A DNA stretch of 64,000 nt from Roseicyclus amphidinii (lineage in GTDB: Bacteria > Pseudomonadota > Alphaproteobacteria > Rhodobacterales > Rhodobacteraceae), in assembly GCF_030163755.1 (NCBI RefSeq), contig NZ_JASJOE010000013.1, positions 1-64,000 of the forward strand, written 5' to 3'. This document shows, in pieces, positions 8,606 through 16,746 of the stretch. Under the pieces are notes generated by a model. That model searched no databases. It saw nothing but the letters and a program-made list of their open reading frames with translations, and was not told where the DNA came from. The translations under genes and the position numbers were made by a program. Every line of letters begins with the position of its first letter. Positions within the stretch are counted from its first letter, which is position 1.

Positions 8606-9201
8606 GGCGGGGCCTGGCCTGGTTGCCCGACATCGCCGCGACCTTGCTGGCGGTGGTGCTTGTGCTGGTGGCGGTCGCAGCCCTCCGGCCCGAGGCCGGA
8701 GCGCCCGCGGCCCCCCTCCAGCGGCAGGTGCCCGCGGGGCCGACAGAGCTGGTCGAGGCGTTCTGGCAGGCGCTTCACCCCGAGAGGCGGGCGGTGCTGG
8801 TCGTCACCGCCGAAGGCGGGGCGCTGCAGGGCGGCGGCGGGTCCGCCGAGCCGTTGGTCTTCGTGCTGTCGCACGAGGGGTACCCCGAGGCGGTGGCGGC
8901 CCTGCGCGCCCGCGGCGTGGCAGAGTGGCGCGAGATCTCGGTGCCCCCGGCGCTGGGTGGTCCCGAGGGCTGGAACCCCCGCTTCCTCGCTCTGGCCGAG
9001 GCGGGCGTGACCCGCGCCGAGTTTCCCGCCGCGCTGGCGCGGGTGCTGGACCAGGGCGCGGGCGGGCGGGCCGGTGGCGGTGGTGCGGCCCCTGCACCCG
9101 CGCGCAATTGGCAAGACGCCCTGCGCCGCGCGGGGAACCTTGCCCTTTTCCTGTCGGGGCTTGCGGTCCTGGCCTGGCTGCGCCGCGCCCGCCGAGCCTA
9201 G
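8593..9201 (+). CDS. ExbD-like membrane protein (second), with extra C-terminal helix
   Basis: A 202-residue protein with an N-terminal membrane helix (PDIAATLLAVVLVLVAVAAL) that again has an aspartate, Asp13, at the helix entrance. A periplasmic region of about 130 residues follows, then a second hydrophobic helix near the C-terminus (LALFLSGLAVLAWL) and a basic RRARRA tail. That gives a two-pass topology, unlike classic ExbD. It overlaps the preceding gene and ends the sctV operon, 11 bases from the convergent minus-strand unit. With its neighbours it would supply two different Asp-bearing rotor helices to one pentameric channel. Function is inferred from motif and context only. Confidence 0.55.
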   Translation: MSPLGRGLAWLPDIAATLLAVVLVLVAVAALRPEAGAPAAPLQRQVPAGPTELVEAFWQALHPERRAVLVVTAEGGALQGGGGSAEPLVFVLSHEGYPEAVAALRARGVAEWREISVPPALGGPEGWNPRFLALAEAGVTRAEFPAALARVLDQGAGGRAGGGGAAPAPARNWQDALRRAGNLALFLSGLAVLAWLRRARRA

Positions 9202-9211
9202 GCCACCGCGC

Positions 9212-9997
9212 TCAGACCTGCAGCCGGGTCTTGCCGCCCGGATGGCGTGGCATCGCGTCCGCAAGGCGTTCGCGGGCGGCGCGATGGTCGCTCAGTTCGG
9301 CCTCGAACCGGGCAAGCCCCTCGACGAGGGTCGACAACGCCTCGAGGAAGGCCAGCAGCAGACCGCGCGCGACCTTGGGGTCGAGCGTGCGGTCCAGCAG
9401 CGTGCGCAGTTGCGCGGGCAGCTGAAAGGGCAGTCCCAGCCGCGCGAGATACGCGGCCCGCTCGGCCTCGGACATGGTGGAGAACCCGTCGCCGAGCGCG
9501 GCGAGCGCGGGATCGGACCGTGGCGCGGGCAGCCTGTCGCGGACCAGAGCATCGGGAAAGGGCCAGCCGGGGATGAAGGCGGCGTTCAGGATGACCAGCG
9601 CCCCGGTGGTGCCGGGGCTGCCCAGCCCGGCAGGGGCGGTGTCGAGCAACAGGGCGACCGCGGTCTCGAGCCGGTCGTCGGGGTCGCGCCAATCCATCGG
9701 CGACGACACGGCAGGCTCCGCGGCGATGCCGCCGGGCGGCGTGAGGTGCCACTCGGCCAGCCAGGCCGTGCCGGCGGCAAGGTCCGCCCGCGGCGGGGCC
9801 AGCAGCTCCAGTGCGGGGGGCGGGGCGTCGTCGTGGTGGAACAGCTCCGTGGGTATGTGCGGCCCGGTCGCGGCAAGCGGGGCGGCATCGCCAAGTGCTT
9901 CGGTCCGGTCGCCGTCTTCGACCCAGTTGCGCAGGCGGTCGAGTTCGGTGGCGATCCTGGACCGGACGAGGTCGAGATCCGCGAAGCCGCCCGACAT
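9212..9997 (-). CDS. Unknown protein ending the translocator operon
   Basis: A 261-residue soluble protein that I do not recognise. The N-terminus (MSGGFADLDLVRSRIATELD) is helical, the middle is Pro/Gly-rich, and around residues 145-165 there is a hydrophobic segment LVILNAAFIPGWPFP. The C-terminal 80 residues are helical and charged, ending GGKTRLQV. It is the last gene of the minus-strand sctW-to-here operon and starts six bases after the stop of a TPR gene. No signal peptide or membrane helix is clear. It might be a T3SS accessory or assembly factor, judged only by position. The frame is open upstream, but ATG 9997 is the first start after the preceding stop. Confidence 0.7.
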   Translation of the reverse strand: MSGGFADLDLVRSRIATELDRLRNWVEDGDRTEALGDAAPLAATGPHIPTELFHHDDAPPPALELLAPPRADLAAGTAWLAEWHLTPPGGIAAEPAVSSPMDWRDPDDRLETAVALLLDTAPAGLGSPGTTGALVILNAAFIPGWPFPDALVRDRLPAPRSDPALAALGDGFSTMSEAERAAYLARLGLPFQLPAQLRTLLDRTLDPKVARGLLLAFLEALSTLVEGLARFEAELSDHRAARERLADAMPRHPGGKTRLQV

Positions 9998-10002
9998 CCC
10001 CC

Positions 10003-10533
10003 TCAGCCCCGCAGCTCGACCGCGGTGGCGAGCTTCCGCATCTCGGGCAGCAGACGCCGCCACACCGGGGTTTGCGGCATCCCGGCGAAGCGGGCCACCC
10101 CCGCCTTCGCCGCTGCCCAATCCCCGGTGTGGCAGGCAAGCTCGGTGCGGTGGAACAGGATCATCGGGTCGTCGGGCGCAAGCGCCGCCGCCGTGGCGAA
10201 GGCCGTGCCCGCTTCGGCCATCAGGCCCTTGCCGCGCAGGCACAGGGCCAGCCCGAGCCAGTGGTCGCGGCCCCGCGGCCCCAGCAGGACCAGCGCCCGG
10301 AACAGCGGCAGGGCGCGGTCGATGTCGCCCGCGTTGAACCGCGCATAGGCCAGCGCATAGATCGCCGCCGCCGTGCCCTCGGGCAGGTCCAGCGCCTCGG
10401 CGATGCTTGCGCCCCCGGCCATGCGGTCGAAGACACGGTCATAGGCAAAGCCGGTCTCGGCCGCGAGCAGCGCCAGGTCCCGGCGCAGCCCCTCGAGGTC
10501 GGGGGCGGGCAGGCCCTCGGCGCAGTCAGCCAT
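10003..10533 (-). CDS. TPR protein, possible T3SS chaperone
   Basis: A 176-residue protein made of tetratricopeptide-like helical pairs. Segments such as AIYALAYARFNAGDIDRALP and DHWLGLALCLRGKGLMAEAG have the W/G/Y/A/P spacing of TPRs and resemble the SycD/LcrH class II chaperone fold, which binds translocators. The N-terminal part (LLAAETGFAYDRVFDRMAGG) also fits SycD-type proteins. Its start overlaps the stop of the next TPR gene upstream by eight bases. The operon already has a clear SycD homologue beside sctE, so this pair may serve other substrates or the sorting platform. Confidence 0.65.
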   Translation of the reverse strand: MADCAEGLPAPDLEGLRRDLALLAAETGFAYDRVFDRMAGGASIAEALDLPEGTAAAIYALAYARFNAGDIDRALPLFRALVLLGPRGRDHWLGLALCLRGKGLMAEAGTAFATAAALAPDDPMILFHRTELACHTGDWAAAKAGVARFAGMPQTPVWRRLLPEMRKLATAVELRG

Positions 10534-10978
10534 CGGCCGACCCGGCCAGCCCGGCGAGCAGGCGCGCGGCGATCCTGCCCGCGGCCTTGTGGGCCTCGGC
10601 GCTGGCCGGAGCGGCCTCGGACAGGCGCAGGGCGTCGGCCAGGTCTTCCCGCGCCAGCGCGGGCTCGTCCATCGCCAGGCAGGCCAGCCCCGAGGCGAGA
10701 AAGGCGACCGGGTTCTTCGGGTCGAAGGCGATGGCGGCGGCGGCGGCCTGAAGCGCGACCTCGGGCCGCCCGGTGGCCAGCGCGCTGTCCGCAAGTCCAA
10801 GCTGGAAGCCCACATCCTCGGGCGCGGCCAGCACCAGCGTGGCGAAGATGCGCAACGCCTCCTCGGCGCGGCCGCTGTCGCGCAGGCTCTTGGCGTGGCG
10901 GGCGTTGGGCCGCAGATCCTCGGCGGACAGGCCGAAGCGGGCGGCAAGGCCGACGGGGGCGGGCGTGGTCTCGGTCAT
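10526..10978 (-). CDS. TPR protein, possible T3SS chaperone
   Basis: A 150-residue protein with about three TPR-like repeats (KSLRDSGRAEEALRIFATLV, GLADSALATGRPEVALQAAA, GLACLAMDEPALAREDLADA). It is paired with and overlaps the following TPR gene. The frame can be extended to a TTG at 11002, but ATG 10978 (MTETTPAPVG) is the more likely start. Neither start has a strong ribosome-binding site. A SycD-like or YscG-like role in holding a secreted partner is plausible from fold and neighbourhood. No partner can be named. Confidence 0.65.
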   Translation of the reverse strand: MTETTPAPVGLAARFGLSAEDLRPNARHAKSLRDSGRAEEALRIFATLVLAAPEDVGFQLGLADSALATGRPEVALQAAAAAIAFDPKNPVAFLASGLACLAMDEPALAREDLADALRLSEAAPASAEAHKAAGRIAARLLAGLAGSADG

Positions 10979-11018
10979 GGTGTGGTCGTCTTGTTGGGGC
11001 AAGGGGCTGTCAGGGCTG

Positions 11019-11543
11019 TCAGGGCTGGAAGATCATCATGTCGGGCGGATCGACCGGGGCCGGGGCCGGGGCGGCCTCGTCGCGCGCGCCGCTGTCGACG
11101 GGCAGAAGGATGTCGGCGACGTAGTGACGCCACTGCATCAGCTCCTGCAGGGCGGCGGGGGCGGTGGCGGGGTCGTCGATCACGATCGTCGCCTCGACCA
11201 CCGCGGGTGGAGTGGCCAGCCCGCGCATCAGGCTTTCCATCTGCACCCTGTCGCGCCCCGCGGGCAGCGCGACCGTGGCGCGGTTGAAGGAGGCCAGCGG
11301 CAGCGCCAGGCGGAGCACCCGGCGCAGGGCGTCGTTTGCGCCATGGGGATCGGGCGGCAGGGCCCCGATCTGCGCCACCAGCCGGACGCCACGGCCATGC
11401 AGCGCCTCGGCGATGCGGATCGGGGTGCCGTCGAGGTCGAACTCGACCTCGGTGCCCACGGGATCGGATGGCAGGGCAAGGCCCATGGCCGCCCAGACGG
11501 CATGCACGGCACGGTCGACCGGAGGAAGGGAAAGGCCGCTCAT
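11019..11543 (-). CDS. CesT/SycE-like T3SS chaperone candidate
   Basis: A 174-residue acidic small protein immediately downstream of sctB (four bases between them). Alternating strands and helices with EVEFDLDGTPIRIAEALHG and VRLVAQIGALPPDP fit the class I chaperone fold (CesT/SycE), which dimerises and wraps the N-terminal region of a substrate. It ends in an Ala/Pro linker and a hydrophobic tail DMMIFQP, loosely like the tails of the other chaperones here. The likely client is SctB or a neighbouring protein, but this is inference. Family similarity by eye is modest. Confidence 0.55.
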   Translation of the reverse strand: MSGLSLPPVDRAVHAVWAAMGLALPSDPVGTEVEFDLDGTPIRIAEALHGRGVRLVAQIGALPPDPHGANDALRRVLRLALPLASFNRATVALPAGRDRVQMESLMRGLATPPAVVEATIVIDDPATAPAALQELMQWRHYVADILLPVDSGARDEAAPAPAPVDPPDMMIFQP

Positions 11544-11547
11544 CGGG

Positions 11548-12432
11548 TCAGACGCGGGTCATGCTGGCCATCAGGTCGGTCTCGGCCTGCTGCATTTCCT
11601 TCAGGAACTGGATCGTGGCGCGCACGATCTCTTCGAAATCGTCCATCACCTTCTTGGAGAGGTCCGAGTTCGACTGTTCCAACTGGGCATTGGCCGCATC
11701 GACCTGGCCGCCGGCCTGCTGAAAGCCCGAGATAAGGCCGCCCGCCCCTTCGAAGGTCTGGCCGATCATGCCGACGCCCTGGGTCACGGCCTGGTTCTGG
11801 AGCTGGGTCTTGGTGGCCGCATTGGTGATCGCGGCGACCTGCGCCTGGTTGTCACCGCCTTCATCGGCGAGCTTCCCCAACTGCTTTGAGGTTTCGCCGG
11901 CCTTCCCGGCCTGGCTGAGCGACAGGCCTGCGGTCAAGGCCGAGACGGCAAGTGTCGCCGCGGCGACGACGACCTGCGTGACGGCCGCTTCCCGCGTTGC
12001 CGAGGCTTGCGACAACAGCTCGTCCTTGGCCTGTTCGCGCGAGGCGAGGCGCTGGTCCAGCGCGTTCTGGCGGCCCATGGCGGCGAATTCGACCATCAGT
12101 TCCGACAGGTCGGCGCCGATGCCCAGCTCGCCCAGTAGCGATTTCAGCGCATCGAGGCCGCCCTCGTCGCCTGCGATGGCGTTCGCCAGCGCGGTTTCCA
12201 GCTTGTTGATCGTTCCTTCGTAGTCGAAATCCTCGGACGGCTTGAACACGCCCACGCCGGGAATGTTCAGGGTGCCGTCCTCCCCGAGGTAGTCCGACAG
12301 CTGGCCCAACTGCGCCGGGTCGAAGCCGATCCCCTGGTTGCCGCGCCCGATCTCGAGCTTCGTGTTGCCCTCGAAGCCGGTCCGGTCGGTGATGTCGAGC
12401 GTGATGGTCTGGTCGTGCGACGTGACTTTCAT
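11548..12432 (-). CDS. sctB: Minor translocator SctB (YopD/IpaC-like)
   Basis: A 294-residue protein that fits the minor translocator family. It has a polar N-terminal region, one hydrophobic segment near residues 150-172 (AAVTQVVVAAATLAVSALTA), and long amphipathic coiled-coil helices rich in Gln, Asn and Ala. The C-terminus is a helix, EEIVRATIQFLKEMQQAETD. SctB inserts with SctE in the host membrane to form the pore. It lies 21 bases downstream of sctE and shares the operon with the SycD chaperone, the classic sycD-sctE-sctB set. Sequence divergence in this family is high, so the call depends on architecture and order. Confidence 0.78.
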   Translation of the reverse strand: MKVTSHDQTITLDITDRTGFEGNTKLEIGRGNQGIGFDPAQLGQLSDYLGEDGTLNIPGVGVFKPSEDFDYEGTINKLETALANAIAGDEGGLDALKSLLGELGIGADLSELMVEFAAMGRQNALDQRLASREQAKDELLSQASATREAAVTQVVVAAATLAVSALTAGLSLSQAGKAGETSKQLGKLADEGGDNQAQVAAITNAATKTQLQNQAVTQGVGMIGQTFEGAGGLISGFQQAGGQVDAANAQLEQSNSDLSKKVMDDFEEIVRATIQFLKEMQQAETDLMASMTRV

Positions 12433-12453
12433 GGCGGTTGACCCTTTCCTCGT

Positions 12454-13485
12454 TCAGCCGGCGAAGCGCGCGCTGGTCAGGCTTTGCGCCGTTTCCAGCG
12501 CCATTTCGGTGATCGCGTCGATCATCGCGTTGTATTGCTCGTTCGACGAGGCGACGAAGCTCAGAAGCTGGTCCACCCGGTCGTCGGTCTGCTGCATCCC
12601 GGCCTGCTGCTCTTGCAGGTCCGCCTGGGCATGGGCCGCGTCCGAGGCCACGGCGGAGGACACCATGCCCCCTGCCGACGAGGTGAGCGAGCCGGCGGCA
12701 CCGACAAGTGCGCTGACCGTTCCCATGGTTGCGGCCAGTTGTGCCGCCGCGGCCGGGGCGGCGACCCCGCCCGAGGCGACGGCGGCCACGACCGATGCGA
12801 CCAGCGTGCCGACCGCGAGCGTGATCGTCGACACGATCTCCATCGTGCGCGCGGTGTCGGCATCGGCGTTGGCCAGCATCGCAATCGAGCCGACGGCCCC
12901 CATGCCGTGATCGGTCGATGCGGCGATGCCGCTGTTGATCGCCGAGGCCGCCATGAACCCGCCCGCCACGATCAGCGCGACACCGGCGACCTGGGTGGCC
13001 CCGCCCGGCACCGCCATCAGCGCGGCACCGCCGATGATCATGGCGACGGCTGCGACACCTTGCAGAAGCGCGCCGACGCCGCTGGTGACGCGGCTGCCGT
13101 CCCTTGCGACCTCGGCGCCTTCGGCCTTGTCCTGCGAGGTCTGGAGAAGCTCCTTGTTCTCCTCGATCTGCTGCTTCTTCAGCTCCTGTTCGTTCTTCAG
13201 CCGGTCAAGGCTCGCATCCCCGCGCGCCTCCTGCAGCTTGCCGGCCACCTCGGCGAGGCGGGTTTCGAAATCGCCCATGTCGGCGTCGGGCGCGAAGGCC
13301 GCAAGCCCCGCCAGCATCGAGGCATAGGCCGCGGGCTGCTGCGAGACCGTGTCGGGGACCGGACCGTTGACACCCCCGACCCCCGTTCCCACACCTGCGG
13401 TGCCGTCAAGCGGTGTCGCAGCCGGGGGCGCGTCGGTGGTGACCGTGACGGTTCCGCCAGCGCCGTTGTTGATCTGAATGGCCAT
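12454..13485 (-). CDS. sctE: Major translocator SctE (YopB/IpaB-like)
   Basis: A 343-residue protein with the layout of YopB/SipB/IpaB: a Gly/Thr-rich N-terminus, a charged coiled coil at about 85-135 (LKNEQELKKQQIEENKELLQ), then two long Ala/Gly-rich hydrophobic regions (AVAMIIGGAALMAVPGG and TITLAVGTLVASVVAAVASG). The C-terminal coiled coil includes ADLQEQQAGMQQTDDRVDQL. It should form the translocation pore with SctB. ATG 13485 follows an AGGGGG ribosome-binding site and lies one base after the sycD stop. The longer upstream frame is spurious. Confidence 0.85.
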   Translation of the reverse strand: MAIQINNGAGGTVTVTTDAPPAATPLDGTAGVGTGVGGVNGPVPDTVSQQPAAYASMLAGLAAFAPDADMGDFETRLAEVAGKLQEARGDASLDRLKNEQELKKQQIEENKELLQTSQDKAEGAEVARDGSRVTSGVGALLQGVAAVAMIIGGAALMAVPGGATQVAGVALIVAGGFMAASAINSGIAASTDHGMGAVGSIAMLANADADTARTMEIVSTITLAVGTLVASVVAAVASGGVAAPAAAAQLAATMGTVSALVGAAGSLTSSAGGMVSSAVASDAAHAQADLQEQQAGMQQTDDRVDQLLSFVASSNEQYNAMIDAITEMALETAQSLTSARFAG

Positions 13486-13486
13486 G

Positions 13487-14032
13487 TCATGCCCCCTGTG
13501 AAACGCTGTCGAGACGTGCGGCCGCCCGTGCGGCGGCATCCTCGGTGCCGTTGCCCTTGCGCGCCTCCGCAAGCACGATACGGAAACAGTCCGCGGCATC
13601 CTCGGGGCGGTTCAAGGCGGCGTAGCATTCGCCCATCTTGATCAGCCCCTCGGGATTGGTCGCATCGAGGGCCACCGCCATCTCGAACAGGCCAAGCGCC
13701 TTGCCCGGGTCGCCCGCCAGCTGGTGACAGAGGCCGAGACAGTAATGGTTGCGCGCCATCAGCGGGTCGATCATCACCAGTTGGGTGAAGACGATCTCGG
13801 CCTTGTCGCGCATCCCCTGCGACAGAAGGCGGAAGCCATGCGCGTAGATCACCTCGAGGTCGTCGCGGCTCAGGCCCTGGATCTGGGCCAGCGTCCGCCC
13901 CTCCTCGAGCCCCAGCACGATCGGATGATCGGCAAGGCCGGAGTCGGTCTTGAACTGCGCCCAGGCCTCGGCCACCGCCTCGACCGCGCGCAGCGTTCCG
14001 GGGTCCATGCTGTCTTGTGCCACGTGCGACAT
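13487..14032 (-). CDS. Translocator chaperone, SycD/LcrH family (class II)
   Basis: A 181-residue TPR chaperone. The segments AHGFRLLSQGMRDKAEIVFT, HYCLGLCHQLAGDPGKALGL and GECYAALNRPEDAADCFRIV are three TPR units typical of SycD/LcrH/IpgC, which bind both translocators before secretion. A strong ribosome-binding site (GGAGGG) precedes ATG 14032; the longer frame upstream is not needed. It is directly followed by sctE and sctB, its expected clients. Family identity is firm. In some systems such proteins also act as co-regulators with an AraC-type activator; no such activator is visible in the window. Confidence 0.9.
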   Translation of the reverse strand: MSHVAQDSMDPGTLRAVEAVAEAWAQFKTDSGLADHPIVLGLEEGRTLAQIQGLSRDDLEVIYAHGFRLLSQGMRDKAEIVFTQLVMIDPLMARNHYCLGLCHQLAGDPGKALGLFEMAVALDATNPEGLIKMGECYAALNRPEDAADCFRIVLAEARKGNGTEDAAARAAARLDSVSQGA

Positions 14033-14107
14033 GCCGCCCTCCATCCTTGTCCGAACCTTAGCCACGCCCGGCGGCCCGACGGGTGACATCGGATACACCG
14101 CCCCCGG

Positions 14108-14494
14108 TCACCATCCGAGGGCGCGAAACTCGGCGTCCAGCGCAAGGACCGAGGTCTCGAGCGTGGTCCGGTCGATCTCCTCGGGGCGCATCCGCAGCAC
14201 GAGGACCGGCTGCTCGGCCTTGTTGAGCGCGGCCTGGATCACCCGCCCGCTGCCATCCTCGCCATGGGCGCGGGCGCGGCCCGCGAGCATCCCGAGATTG
14301 CCGAGACCGTCGAGGATGATGCGCCGCGTCAGGCTGACGAGCACCTCGCCGGTCTGACCGGCCAGCACCGAAACGCGCCCCGTCTCGCGGAAGTCGAAAC
14401 TGTAGGCGCCGTCATCGGCGACAAGCGCCACCAGGCCCATGTCATCGGCGAAGGCCGTGACGGCCTGCTGCGCGGAACGGGGCAGGTCTGGCAT
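14108..14494 (-). CDS. Class I T3SS chaperone (CesT-like), probably for SctW or translocators
   Basis: A 128-residue acidic alpha/beta protein with the CesT/SycE pattern: N-terminal helix (SAQQAVTAFADDMG), strands (LVALVADDGAYSFDF, RVSVLAG, EVLVSLTRRI), a middle helix (NLGMLAGRARAHG) and final strands and helix. It lies 12 bases downstream of sctW and 75 upstream of sycD. In the Ysc system SctW has a dedicated SycN/YscB chaperone, so this is a natural candidate. Unlike most other chaperones here it lacks the basic-hydrophobic C-terminal tail. Confidence 0.65.
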   Translation of the reverse strand: MPDLPRSAQQAVTAFADDMGLVALVADDGAYSFDFRETGRVSVLAGQTGEVLVSLTRRIILDGLGNLGMLAGRARAHGEDGSGRVIQAALNKAEQPVLVLRMRPEEIDRTTLETSVLALDAEFRALGW

Positions 14495-14506
14495 CGTGGC
14501 GTCTCC

Positions 14507-15703
14507 TTATGCCTGTGCCGCTTCTTCGGCGGCGACAAGGCGGTCCGACAGGGTAAGGAGCACCTTTGCCTGCGACAGCCGAGCGGCATCCGAGGGGATC
14601 GCCGCCATCGGCATCCGCGCGTGAAGGTCCGAAAGCATGTTGACCGCGGCCACCGCCACCTCGGGCGGCTCGTCGGCATAGGGCTGGACCAGCCGCTCCG
14701 CATCGGCGAGCGCGGGCATCGCCGAAGAGGTGAAGCCGAAGAGCCTTGCGGCGATCTCCTCTCCGGGGGGGCGGGCCGCGCCGGGACCGGGGGGATACAT
14801 GCGGTCGAGCTTCATGCCGGTGTCCATCGCCATGTCGAGCACGGTGCGCAGGCTGCGCAGCGTGGTCAGCTCGGCCACCACCTCGCGCAGCTGGGCGGCG
14901 TCGGTCGAGGGGCCGAAGGAGGACATCTCGGAACCGGCCGCCGACACGAAGCTGTCGATCACCGCGTCGAAGTTCTGCACCATGTTGAACTTGCGCAGCT
15001 CGTCGAAGGCGCGCGCCATGCTGGGGGGCTCGCGCAGAAGCGCGCGGTAGCTGTCGCGCACCGTCTGCGGATCGGCCCCGATCTGGTCGGCAAGCGCCTG
15101 CGCGGGGCGTGCGGCGGCAAACCCCGCCATGATCGCCCGCGCGGCATCGGGCGCGCGCATCTCGGCGCGGATCGTGTCGAGCAGCGCGATGTAATCGGCG
15201 GGCGCCCCGTTCTCGACCGCCTGCTGGCGGATCGTCTCGAGGGCGGCGAACTGGTGGGCGATCTCGCCGTCGAAGGCGCGCAGCGCCTCGCGCAGGTCCT
15301 CGGCGGTGGGCAGCTTGCCGCCGCCGCCACCGCCCATGTCCTGCCGAAAGAGATCCTCGAAATCCTTGAACTGCTTGACCAGGTCGCGCAGCTGCTGGTC
15401 CTTGGGCATGGACGGCAGCTTGTCGTAATAGTCGGCGATGCGACCCAGCGCCTCGAGGTTGGCCCCCGCGCCGCGGCGCAGCTTCATCTTGTCGAGGTCC
15501 GTCTTGCCGCGCGTGGCGGCGGCCATGCCCAGCTCTTCCAGCGCGTCCGTCATGTCGGCCTTGGCCGCCGAGACCTGCACCGGTTCGCCGGTTCCGCGCG
15601 ACCGGCCCATCGCCTCGGCCATGACCTCGGCACCGACCGGAGAGGCGGCGTTCTGCGTGGCGATCTGGCTCTGGATGGTTTCGCGGGCGGAGGTGATGCT
15701 CAT
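14507..15703 (-). CDS. sctW: T3SS gatekeeper SctW (YopN-TyeA/InvE/MxiC family)
   Basis: A 398-residue all-helical protein. The N-terminal part (QSQIATQNAASPVGAEVM) is the disordered secretion and chaperone-binding region. Helical domains follow, and the C-terminal third (DMAMDTGMKLDRMY, ARLFGFTSSAMPALADAERL) corresponds to the TyeA-like part, so YopN and TyeA functions are in one polypeptide, as in InvE and MxiC. The family blocks effector export until host contact and sets the translocator-before-effector order. ATG 15703 is the natural start; upstream codons in frame are low-complexity. It heads the translocator operon and diverges from sctT. Confidence 0.85.
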   Translation of the reverse strand: MSITSARETIQSQIATQNAASPVGAEVMAEAMGRSRGTGEPVQVSAAKADMTDALEELGMAAATRGKTDLDKMKLRRGAGANLEALGRIADYYDKLPSMPKDQQLRDLVKQFKDFEDLFRQDMGGGGGGKLPTAEDLREALRAFDGEIAHQFAALETIRQQAVENGAPADYIALLDTIRAEMRAPDAARAIMAGFAAARPAQALADQIGADPQTVRDSYRALLREPPSMARAFDELRKFNMVQNFDAVIDSFVSAAGSEMSSFGPSTDAAQLREVVAELTTLRSLRTVLDMAMDTGMKLDRMYPPGPGAARPPGEEIAARLFGFTSSAMPALADAERLVQPYADEPPEVAVAAVNMLSDLHARMPMAAIPSDAARLSQAKVLLTLSDRLVAAEEAAQA

Positions 15704-15765
15704 GGGTCGGGTCCGGGTTCGAGGCGTCGACGCATCAACGCTAGCAGCGCGCCTGCGCGGCTCGG

Positions 15766-15779
15766 GTGACAATCAGCAC
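15766..15779. promoter_or_regulatory. T3SS dyad box 2, between sctW and sctT
   Basis: Reads GTGACAATCAGCAC on the plus strand, 11 of 14 matches to the motif on the same counting. It lies 63 bases upstream of the sctW start (minus strand) and 101 upstream of sctT, so it could serve either divergent unit. Confidence 0.45.
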
Positions 15780-15879
15780 AGGCCTCGAGCAACGTCCGGC
15801 GCATGGTGGCCCCCACGGGGCAGGCTGCCCTGCGAGCAGGGAAAGGACCGGGCCCCGCAGAATGGAACAGGTGAGCGCG

Positions 15880-16677
15880 ATGTTCCGCGAAGGCGCCCAT
15901 ATCCTGGGGGCCTTCCTGCTGTGCCTGCCGCGGGCCTATGCCTTCATCGCCGTGTCGCAGTTGCTGGCCCCCACCGCGGTGCCGCGGATGGCGCGCAATG
16001 TCGCGATCCTGGTGATCGCCCTGCCGCTGACGCCGCTGGCCGTGCCCTTCGCCGGGAGCCTGAAAGACAACCTGCCGCTGTTCATGATCCTTTTCGCCAA
16101 GGAGGTCGCGCTGGGGTTCGTGATGGGCTTCCTCGTGTTCTGGATCTTCTGGTCGATGCAGGCGGCGGGGAACTACATCGACAACCAGCGCGGTGCGGCG
16201 ATCGCGGCCTCGATCGACCCGTTGCAGGGGCACGAGGCCTCGCCGCTCGGCATCCTCTTCTCGCAGGCCTTCATCACCTATTTCTTCTCGGTCGGCGGTT
16301 TCCTGATCCTGATCGGGGCGCTCTACGACAGCTATCTGCGCTGGCCGCTGTTCGAGACGCTGCCGCTGGCCCTGCCCGAGTTTCCCGCGCTGATCCTCGG
16401 GGTGCTGGACCGCGGCATGTTCCTGACCGTGCTGTATGCAGGGCCGGTGATCGTCATCATGTTCCTGGTGGAATTCGCGCTGGCGCTGGTCAGCCGCTTC
16501 GCGCCGCAGATCCAGGTCTTCATCCTTGCCATGCCGATCAAGAGCGCGGTGGCGATCCTGATCCTGATCTTCTACGTGCCGCTTCTGTTCGACTACGGGC
16601 TCGACCAGGGCCTCGGCTTCCGCAGTTTCTTCGACGAATTCTACGCGATCCTCGAAGCCGGCCGCGACCTGCGCTGA
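15880..16677 (+). CDS. sctT: T3SS export apparatus protein SctT
   Basis: A 265-residue inner-membrane protein of the YscT/SpaR/FliR family with several hydrophobic helices. The motifs QAAGNYIDNQRGAAIAASID and LDRGMFLTVLYAGPVIV are characteristic. SctT joins SctR and SctS in the helical export gate core. ATG 15880 has AGGTGAG five bases upstream and gives the usual 15 residues before the first helix; ATG 15862 (six residues longer) is an alternative. It stands alone on the plus strand between two minus-strand units, whereas sctR, S, T and U are usually contiguous. R and S are not in the window and U is 20 kb away. Confidence 0.94.
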   Translation: MFREGAHILGAFLLCLPRAYAFIAVSQLLAPTAVPRMARNVAILVIALPLTPLAVPFAGSLKDNLPLFMILFAKEVALGFVMGFLVFWIFWSMQAAGNYIDNQRGAAIAASIDPLQGHEASPLGILFSQAFITYFFSVGGFLILIGALYDSYLRWPLFETLPLALPEFPALILGVLDRGMFLTVLYAGPVIVIMFLVEFALALVSRFAPQIQVFILAMPIKSAVAILILIFYVPLLFDYGLDQGLGFRSFFDEFYAILEAGRDLR

Positions 16678-16692
16678 GGGCAGGCATGAAAA

Positions 16693-16724
16693 GACCCGGA
16701 CCGGAGGGACATCCGGACCGGGTC
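16693..16724 (-). terminator. Stem-loop terminator of the effector operon
   Basis: GACCCGGACCGG pairs with CCGGACCGGGTC around an eight-base loop, with one A-A mismatch. Read on the minus strand the stem is followed by TTTTC, so it is a plausible Rho-independent terminator for the unit ending at 16747. It also lies 15 bases after the convergent sctT stop. Confidence 0.6.
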
Positions 16725-16746
16725 GCGCCTTGTGCGCCGCGCGTCG

